Below are positions 55,822 to 64,000 of a DNA stretch of 64,000 nucleotides, one piece after another. Position numbers and translations under genes: made by a program. Where the stretch lies: the NCBI GenBank assembly GCA_027943335.1, contig BSBK01000763.1, forward strand, positions 247,501 through 311,500. The letters run 5' to 3'. Origin of the DNA: Chamaecyparis obtusa. Taxonomy: Eukaryota; Streptophyta; Pinopsida; Cupressales; Cupressaceae. Numbering within the stretch: position 1 is the first letter of the stretch; the number at the start of each line of letters is the position of its first letter. A model generated the notes under the pieces. That model saw nothing but the letters and a program-made list of their open reading frames with translations. It made no database searches and was not told the origin of the DNA.

Positions 55822-58091
55822 TTGAGCCTCAAAGTCTAACAAATTTGTGATTTAATTCATCTTTGCATGTATTTTTGTGTTGTTTCCATGTGTTTTCTGC
55901 AGGAATTTACTAAAGTCACACCTACAGGAAATTTACTCATGCCTTGAAGCATTTTGTTGTCGCTTCGGACACTATTCTCATGCCTACTAGCTGGAAACTC
56001 ATGCTTGCAACAGTAAAGCATACAGCCTTTATCGCTTACAATCACGCTTACGCGGTAGGAAGTATCACTTACCTGTTATTTTCTGTCGCTTGAAAAGTTC
56101 CTTTGCTTTGCATTTAAAGTCTAAATTTATGCATTAGCTAAGTTTTCTATCACTTTGAATATGACTTTGCATTGCATTTGATGTTTAAAGTTGCGCTTGA
56201 TATAATTCCTTTATCGCTTTGAATACTTTAAATGTCACTTTTCTTTGTCTATTTTTCACAGATTTAAAGTTTTCTTACGCTTAGATTGGAAACAGTTACC
56301 ACTTTTCTAAATTATTGATGTCACCTATGTCACTAAGAAGTGTCATGGCTAATTACTAAAGTCACGCCTTCGAGCGATTTGTTCACACCTATTAGCTGGA
56401 TGATGTCGCCTACTGTTTATTTTCTGTTCTGGTCTTTAATTGGATAAATTTGAAAAACTAATTGTCTTTGTTTGTTGTTAATCAGTAAATGAGCAGACAT
56501 CCGAGAGTGAGAAAGCTAGAGAGCAGGTTCAATAAGGAGGGAAAAGCCTTGGCAAAGAAAATAAAGAAGGAGAATCAAGTGCATACAAAGGCTATCCTTG
56601 AATCCACATTAGATGAGGATGTCAGGGTATATGAGAAGTATTTAGTTGTGATTGAAGCTTACAAGCAAAAATTTGTCTCTAAATTGGATTTACGAACCTT
56701 GAGCTTAAAGTTTCTTTCATTTAAATATTTTGATTGATTACATGCAAGTTTTGTTTCCCCTCATTGTGAATTGGTTGTGTTGGACTAACTTGTTGTAGGA
56801 GGGAGCTAGAGCAATTGCCAAGGTGAGTGAAAAATGAAAATCAATAACTCAAAAATGCCCCTAGCCTTTGCTAGCTACAAGGAGAGGTATTTCACTTAAA
56901 CAAGCTTGCATTCCCTTAACTTGTGGCATTGTCATTTAAATCCAGCTTAAATAGAAAGGAAATTGAACCACACATTTCAATTCTAAGAACTTCCTTGTCA
57001 AGAGGTTGAAAAAGAATTAAGTGTTTGAAGTGTTTGGGAATTAAAAGGAAAGTTAGGGATATGCTCTTCACCTTCTTGGTGAAACAAACTCCCAAAAACT
57101 TTACTTAAATTCCAATTTTCCTTACTTGCAAAATGAACATGCTAGAGATTTAGTGGGCTCACCTCCCAAATTTGCCTTAGCAAGGCTAGTGAGAGGGACA
57201 GCCCAAAGTGTGATACACTTGCTTTTGCCGCGAGAATCCAACCCACTATAAAATGAAACGCATGCATCCTTAATGGGGTGCATGACAAAGGGATTTTAGT
57301 CTTCTCAAACTTCCTCTAGTAGTCCTTACGGATTGCGCAAAATCATGCCTCGGTGCATGTGGGAAGCCCCTTAATATACTTGGGGGATAAGAGATTTTAA
57401 TTCGTTTGAACGGAATACTGATTAAAGCCCAAGTAAATTAGAAAGGCCACCTTGTAGAGCCATGTTTACAAGCTAATTTGACTCTAGGTAGGTTGTTTGG
57501 AATCTATTCTTGTGTTATGCCTGTGAAAATATTTGAGAATATACACATTAGATTGTTGTTTAGAGACTTTTATGTGTGTGTTGCGTTTGTTCCTAATTTT
57601 CAAAACAAGAATTTTCCAAAAATACCTGATCAAAATTTTTAAATATTCAAAATTTTATACCTTGGTAAGAGAAGTGTCACTTGGGCACATTTTAAACATG
57701 CCTATCAGAGATTCAGTCACGCTTGTGATTGGTTTAAACATGCGTGGATACAGTAAAATCCCACCTAATAGAACTTCAAAGATGCCTATAAATTTTGGAA
57801 ACCCGCTTAAAAACAAGCAAAGTGTCACCTGTACATTTATAGAGTGCCACCTATCAATAAACCAGTACACGCTTATGCAGGTTTCAGACACGCCTGTGCT
57901 TGGTTTAGTCACGCCTAGAAAAAAAAAAAGGGAAAACAAAGAGTACTTCCAGGAAGAATAAAAAATTTTTGAATATCAATTTGAGTACCCTTTTTTGAGT
58001 TTTCACTTATTCAACTTATAGTCTGGTCAAAAATCATGTTTCACATATCTATCAAAATTTTACAAAGGATTAGACCCCAAGTAGTCTTGAC
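55822..58091 (+). other. Element G leader with repeated CACGCCT-like motifs
   Basis: The long leader before gag has no gene I recognise. It carries about a dozen copies of (T)CACGC(C/T)T or close variants, clustered at 55910-56410 and 57660-57920. One short open frame (56489-56737) begins MSRHPRVRKLESRFNKEGKA and is Lys-rich; its status is unclear. Confidence 0.6.
56489..56737 (+). CDS. Small basic ORF in the element G leader, unknown
   Basis: The 82-residue frame starts MSRHPRVRKLESRFNKEGKA and continues KKIKKENQVHTKAILESTLD and YEKYLVVIEAYKQKFVSKLD. It is rich in Lys and Glu and predicted helical by composition. It lies between the PBS and gag of element G. I recognise no domain. It may be a leader ORF or chance; upstream and downstream frames do not extend it. 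Confidence 0.3.
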   Translation: MSRHPRVRKLESRFNKEGKALAKKIKKENQVHTKAILESTLDEDVRVYEKYLVVIEAYKQKFVSKLDLRTLSLKFLSFKYFD

Positions 58092-60244
58092 TTGTATCCA
58101 AGGTTCATGCCTGCATTCACCAGATCATATTATATCAAGCAAACCTTGCAAGCTGACGGGACCTATTTGAGACAAGAGCTACCTTATCCCGGAGACAAAA
58201 CTACTCCTAGAGTACCACAAAAGTCACCCGAACAAGAAAAAGAAGACAACATGATGTATTATGGTAGTTTGGGTGGTAAGGATAATATTGGTATTGATCT
58301 CACCAACCAAGGTAATGCCAATAGTGGAGGCATTGACATGAATAACTAGAGCAATATTAATAACCAAGGCAATACCAACAATGGAGGAGTAGATCAAAAT
58401 GCTCAAGGAGTTGACCAAACTCACACTCAAACTAACACTGAACCAATGGTAGAAGCTGCCATAGATGAAAAAGTTAGTGAGGCCATCCAATGTCCTTATT
58501 TCAGAAAGCTCATGGAAAAGGCAATGGACAGAGATAGAGAAAAACATTTCATGGACTTAGTACAAAAAGGTCTCAAGCTTCCCCGTGACTATGATGTCAA
58601 CCAACTTAAAGCACTGAAAGTTGAGGAGAGTACCTTAGACATCATGAACAAGCAATTCAAGATGTTTCAAATGCAATTGGACAACATCAAGCAAAGTGGG
58701 GCTCCCAAGCCTTTCTCTATAGAAGCATTATGTCCATTCCCATTTGATAAAAGCTTGGTTATGGTGCCATTTCCAATCAATGTTATGTTTCCTAAGTATG
58801 ACAAGTACGAAGGGATGACGGATCCCCAAGATCACTTACAGGAGTTTTGTGCATTGAGCTTAGAGTTCATGCATATACAACATATTTAATGAGATTATTC
58901 CCATGAAGCTTATGAGGCATGGTTATGGAGTGGTTTTCTAAGTTGCCCTCCGACATTAAGACCTTCAAAGAGTTAGCTTCAAAATTCATGGCCCATTACT
59001 CATATAACATTAAACATGAGGTCATGATGATAACATTATGCAACACAAAACAAAAAGATGAAGAGGCATTCCTCACTTTTCTACAAAGGTGGAGGACAGA
59101 TTTTGCAAGATATCCTAGAAGTGTGCCTGAAAAAGAGATGGATATCTTCATAAACAGTTTGAGTAATGAGTTAAACTACCGCTTGCAAATGCAATGTCCA
59201 AAGACCTTCCAAGATCTAATTGAAAATGGAGTAACCATGGAGGAAGTGCTGGTCAAAAGTGGAGAACTCAAACTGTACAAAGATAATAAGAACAACTCCA
59301 ACAATGGCAACAATGGCAATAATCAAAAGAATAATTGGTTCAATAGTAACAGTCATTATAAGAACAAAAATAAAGGAATTATGAATGATGGAGTAGTTGA
59401 ATCTAGCAACTTGAAGGGGGTCCCCTTTGCTCTTACAAGGACACCTAATCAGGTGAATAATACCAATCAGCTTCCCAATGTGCCATCCCACAACAACCAC
59501 ACCAATAATGGAAATCAAGGAGATAATTCAAGGAGTACTAAATTTGATAAATATTTGAGGCCAACTCCTCCAAATAACTTCACACCCTTGGGTGAACCCC
59601 TTGAAAAGGCATTAAAGACTCTCATGGCTAATAATGTCATTACTTTACCCAAAATTCAGCCTTACGAGCCAAATAATAAACCTAGTTGGTGGAGTGCCAA
59701 TAGCCATTGTGAGTATCACAAAATTCGAGGACACACAACAAATGAATGTCTACAACTAAAGAATGTAGTGCAAGATTTAATTGATAATGGCATGATCACC
59801 ATTGACGGACCTCCAAACAATGAAGATCATACAACATTCAAACAACCTTTTTACAAACATGATAAGGGTGAGTCATCAAATAGCAAGAAGCAAAGCGCCA
59901 ATAATCTTAACTTTACGCCACCTTATGATCATATTGTTAATGCTATAATAGTCAATGAACAACCTCAAAAGGAAGCATCAAATGTCATTACAAGAGGGCA
60001 AAATTCTAGAATGACCCTACAAGGGATAGCTCCTCAAAGCACTAACATCCCGCAATCCAACATTGTGGTCAAACAACCTTCTATAGCAGCAAGGCCTTAT
60101 AGTTTGGTTGATCAATTGCAACATATTCCAGCACAAATCTCTATCATAGAATTATTGAAGTTGTCACCAAACCATAAGGAGATTTTGGAAAAAGCTTTGG
60201 TAGAGACACATGTCCCTACTAACTTAGAGGCAGAAAAGTTTTAA
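58092..60244 (+). pseudogene. Element G gag
   Basis: The gene begins MYPRFMPAFTRSYYIKQTLQ and has an in-frame TAG at 58347-58349 within an Asn/Gly-rich stretch. The capsid domain includes FPKYDKYEGMTDPQDHLQEF, and then near 58880 a one-base loss shifts the frame. It resumes in the frame open from 58919 with MEWFSKLPSDIKTFKELASK, FMAHYSYNIKHEVMMITLCN and FLQRWRTDFARYPRSVPEKE, the standard Tat gag core. After an Asn-rich linker a zinc knuckle CEYHKIRGHTTNEC (CX2HX4HX4C) lies near 59710-59750. A TAA at 60242 ends this stretch, but the same frame continues into protease. Confidence 0.92.
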
Positions 60245-63200
60245 AATATGGTAGGTCATCTTGTAGCACCTCATTGTCTTTCATTTTCTGATGAAGATGA
60301 CATGTCTATAACCCATCCTTAAAATCTACCATTGCATATAGAGATCTTAATCGAAAGGCATAGAGTCAATAGAGCCCTCATTGATGGAGGGGTTGGTCTC
60401 AACATTTGCACATTAAGTCTTGTCAAATCCTTAGGTCTATCTGAGTCTTGCATTGACCCTACAAAGAAAATCACCATTAAAGCTTATGATGAAGCTGAAA
60501 GAGCTTCTAAAGGCATGATTGTATTGCCCATCCAAGTGGGACCAGTCAAGAAGGATACCAATTGCCAAGTGTTGGAAATGAAATTAACTTATAATATTTT
60601 GTTGGGGAGACCATGGATCCACGAGATGCAAGTAGTCCCATCCACGTATCACCAATGCATAAAATTTCCGTACATGGGTGAAGAAATCACGGTTGGAGGA
60701 GACTCTAACCCATTCCAATATTGCAATGCACTCAAACCTCCTCATGAGTTATACATTCCACATAACCGAGAGGGAATTATTCAAAGAACCACAATTGAAG
60801 ATGTTAAAATGAAAGAACTAACATTAGATGTTATCCAACACCCTCCTCAAGCTAGCTCAGCAACATCAACTAAGGGAAAGGAAAAAGTGAGCTACGAGGG
60901 TCCAAATGCAATGGAAAGTTCATATCTAGCACCTAAATCAGAGACGGTGATTTATAAACCTACCAAAGAAGAAAAGGAAAAAGCCAAGAAAGATCGTTAC
61001 CAACACATGAGTGAAATGATGAATAACTTTGAAAAACAATGCAAGATTAGTTCAAAAGGAATAGGGGAATATTCTATTTCTCTATTTGACATGCCCACAT
61101 CTCCAAAATCACATGGTAAACCATCAAAAGAACATCTTCCACATAAGTATAATTCCTATTTTGTAAGGGAAGATAACCAAACAACATGGGATAAGGAAGA
61201 AGATGAAGTCCTTCAATGGCTTTACCATGATGAGGAAGATACGTCCAACACTCCCATGGAAAGAATTCAGCATGTAAAGATACAAACCGAGCAATATGGG
61301 AAAGGCTTTGATATAATGCATAAGATGGGATACAAGGGAAGAGGACCCTTAGGCCAAAGAAATAGGGGGTTATTAGAACCTATTGAACCTATTTGGAGGG
61401 CAAGTCATGAAAAATATGGAGTAGGTTTTCAATTCAAAGGAGAAAGTTCAAGCCCAATGCATGATTTTTATCCTCAAATAAATGCCTTAGAATCTAAAGG
61501 AGATAGTGATGATTCTCGAGATTATGAATGGGATACCTTATTGGATGAATCATGTCATGATAAGGAAGTGATTGCTATACATACTTATGCAAAAATCCCA
61601 AGGCAAGAAGCTCAAATTAGTGAAGAACCTCATATTCAAAGGCCCCATATAGAGCAAGTACCTACCAATGGAGCATGGATAGAAACATTTTCGATGCCTT
61701 CAGAGGAGGGAGATTCAAACATTAGTTTTAACCCGCTTGTGGCTTTTCCCATATTGTTTCCCATAGAGGTTGATGAGGACTCGAGTGAAGGGGACTTTGA
61801 CCCTTTTTCCATGGATCACCTTGAGGAAGCGCACATCATAGATCTAAATGATACAATGTACGAACCCTCAAATGAAGTCATGTCCATAACGGCTATTGAT
61901 GACACCGTACCCAATGAACCCTTACTTTTGATAAATCGGGACCTCATTGATTGGGACCAAACCGAACCAAATGACCTACTTTACTTTCCCAATGACCAAG
62001 CAATGAATCACTACCTTAATGCGGTTGAACCCTCTTTCACCAATGAATTCAATACAGACATAATGACAACAGCAGGGGTCCAATCTCTTAGTCAAAAGAA
62101 AAAAATGAAAAAAAATAACAAAAAAATGAAAAGTTCTATTGGTGAAAACCCAACTGTGGCACCATTAGAACGAAAAAAAATAAAAATAAAAGACATTTCT
62201 TTTGGTGAAAACCCAACTGTGGCACCAAAGGAAGAGAGATTGGATACTTTTCCTGAACATGAGGAAGAAAGATCACCTATTCTTATAGAACCAACAGAAA
62301 AGGTCAACATTGGGACAGAATTAGATCCAAAGTTCATACACTTGGCAGCATCACTTACATCTCTAGAAAGAGAAGACTTCATCAAATTCTTCCAAGAACA
62401 ACAAGTAAACTTTGCATGGTCATATGCTGACATGCCCATATTGGATCCTGATTTCATAATGCATCATTTGAATGTTAGACTTGGAGTTAAACCGGTGAAG
62501 CAAAAGCTAAGGAAAATGCACCCACACATAGCTCTTTTGGTCAAGGTAGAATTGGAAAAATTGTTAAAGGTTGGATTCATAAGAACAATAGCATATGCCA
62601 ATTGGATCTCTAATATTGTACCAGTTACCAAGCATGATAAATCTATCTGTGTGTGTACTAATTTTAGAGACTTAAATCTCACATGTCCCAAGGATGATTT
62701 CCCATTGCCAAGCATAGATACCATAGTGGATTTGATAGCAGGTCATGCAATGTACTCATTAATGGATGGGTTTAGTGGCTACAATCAGATAAAGATTGCT
62801 CCCAAAGACCAAGAAAAGATGACCTTTACTTTCCCTTGGGGTACTTTTTGTTGGAATGTCATGCCCTTCGGTCTTAAAAATGCCGAAGCCACATATCAAA
62901 GGGCCATGACAACTATTTTTCATGACATGATGCACACTTTCTTAGAAGATTATGTGGATGACATCCTAGAAAAGTCCCACACAAGAGAAGAACATTTACA
63001 AATCCTAAGAAAAATATTCATTAGGTTGGAACAATTCAAAGTTAGATTAAACCCAAAGAAGTGTGCCTTTGGTGTCCAATCCGGCAAGCTATTAGGCTAT
63101 ATAGTTTCAGCAAAAGGAATTGAAGTGGACCCAGAAAAAGTACAAGCCATAATGGACATGGAGATACCTAAGAACATCAGCCAAATGAGATCCTTACAAG

Positions 63201-63436
63201 GCAAAATTCAATCCATCAGAAGGTTCATTTCTCAATTAGCTGAAAAATGTCATTCTTTTACCAGATTGTTACACAAGGACACTATATTCATATGGGATGC
63301 AGAATGTGATCAAGCTTTCACATTGTTGAAGACTTATTTGATAAATCCACCTATTCTCATGCCACCAATGAAAGGCAAAGTATTGCTTCTATACATATCT
63401 ACTATAGAAAGATCATTAGGAGTACTTCTAGCATAA
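60245..63436 (+). pseudogene. Element G protease, G-patch-like segment and reverse transcriptase
   Basis: The frame of gag continues through stops at 60242 and about 60320, then is open from 60332 for 1,034 codons. Protease shows NRALIDGGVGLNICTLSLVK (DGG active site, as in Tat) and YNILLGRPWIHEM. Residues about 320-365 contain GFDIMHKMGYKGRGPLG and GLLEPI, a G-patch-like segment. Acidic linker sequence follows with GENPTVAP twice. RT begins HHLNVRLGVKPVKQKLRKMH and has VPVTKHDKSICVCTNFRDLN, LMDGFSGYNQIKIAPKDQEK, WNVMPFGLKNAEATYQRAM and catalytic FLEDYVDDIL. It ends in a stop at 63434. It is close to intact. Confidence 0.93.
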
Positions 63437-64000
63437 GAGGATGAGCAAGGAAAAGAAAGAGCTATTTACTATTTGAGTAGAACCTTGATTAAATATGAGC
63501 TTAATTACACATTTATGGAGAGAGCTTGCTTAGCAGTGGTGTTTGCCTCTCAAAAGCTAAGACATTACATGTTGATGCATAAGATCAAGTTGATTGCCAA
63601 GATTGACCCTCTTAAGTACTTATTAAGCAAAACTACTCTAATAGGTAGGATTGCCAAGTGGGTTATGATATTAAGTGAATTCGACATTGAGTATGTTGAT
63701 AGAAAAGCAATCAAAGAGCAAATAATAGCAGATCACTTAGTAGAAAACCCCATGATTTCCACACAAACTATTCAAGTGGAATTTCTGGATTCTGCCATTG
63801 TTAACATAGAAGCAAAAACATGGAAGTTATATTTTGATGGCTCTTATACTCAAGGAGGTTCCGGGGCTAGTATACTATTGGTTACTCCACAAGGCTACAC
63901 TATTCCCAAGTCCTAAAAGCTCTTATTTCCATGTACTAATAATATAGCGGAGTATGAGGCACTAGTCATAGGCATCAAAATGGCTTTAGAATGGAATATC
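63437..64000 (+). pseudogene. Element G RNase H and start of the second (archaeal-type) RNase H
   Basis: After the TAA at 63434-63436 the frame continues as EDEQGKERAIYYLSRTLIKY, then MERACLAVVFASQKLRHYML and ISQ-less connection WVMILSEFDIEYVDRKAIK, the gypsy RNase H end. From about 63815 WKLYFDGSYTQGGSGASILL and VTPQGYTIPKS, a stop, then CTNNIAEYEALVIGIKMALE, form the beginning of a second RNase H with the DGS and AEYEA motifs. This dual arrangement marks Tat elements. The rest lies beyond the window. Confidence 0.9.

Larger units (their letters stand above)
54945..64000 (+). mobile_element. Element G: Tat-type Ty3-gypsy retrotransposon, right end outside window
   Basis: The order LTR (54945-55801), PBS, 2.3 kb leader, gag, protease, RT, RNase H and a second RNase H is that of the Tat group. 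The second, archaeal-type RNase H domain is the group's hallmark. Integrase and 3' LTR must lie beyond 64000. The frame is long, with only a few stops and one clear frameshift, so G is younger than the other elements here. It inserted into copia element H. Confidence 0.92.

Noticed and set aside
59216..59518. Minus-strand frame with hydrophobic stretches
   Set aside because: It lies opposite the Asn-rich linker of element G gag, whose plus-strand frame has clear gag motifs.

Overview
This window is a plant nuclear repeat-rich region with no host gene that I can recognise. Every coding trace belongs to a retrotransposon: plant L1-type LINEs, Ty1-copia and Ty3-gypsy LTR elements of the Athila and Tat type, and a Tourist-like DNA element. 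The AT-rich composition, long old LTR elements (up to 14-16 kb) and deep nesting suggest a large plant genome such as a conifer or other gymnosperm. That placement is inference; the sequence does not fix the species.

Layout. 1-5059: 3' part of a degenerate plus-strand LINE (LINE-A) whose poly(A) tail sits inside the 3' part of an LTR element (F, LTR 5617-6573). 6574-14632: an older minus-strand LINE (LINE-B), split by a solo LTR (6712-9172, TSD ACTGT) that itself holds a second LTR (7222-8437), and by a plus-strand LTR (12146-13670). 14633-15494: an LTR-like promoter region with a TATA box, interrupted by element C (15495-31422, minus). C has no pol. It has an initiator-Met tRNA primer site, a gag-like gene with five zinc knuckles and a long unrecognised second ORF. 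Inside C's second ORF sits element B (16674-24202, plus, TSD TTGAC), a Tat-like Ty3-gypsy derivative that kept integrase and an antisense plant-mobile-domain gene but lost gag, protease and RT.

33510-47974: element D (minus, TSD ATAAG), a complete but mutated Ty3-gypsy element of Athila-like layout (LTR, tRNA-Asp-type PBS, gag, protease, RT, RNase H, integrase, unknown ORF3, LTR). It carries a solo LTR (43286-44949, TSD CTTTT) and a Tourist-like element (40621-41996, TSD TTA) filled with a TA/CA minisatellite. 49000-54944: a decayed minus-strand Ty1-copia element (H), split next to its YVDD motif by the small LTR element E (50806-53743, TSD AACAA). 54945-64000: a plus-strand Tat-type Ty3-gypsy element (G) with LTR, PBS, long leader, gag, protease, G-patch-like segment, RT and two RNase H domains, running off the window end.

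The most interesting material is the ORF2 of element C, which is unlike any retroelement protein I know and whose PPT-proximal tail seems to recur in elements F and E; the antisense plant-mobile-domain gene in B; the ORF3 of D; and a conserved GTGGG-CATCCCCAC motif shared by several different LTRs. Nothing here looks like an intact, functional host system.
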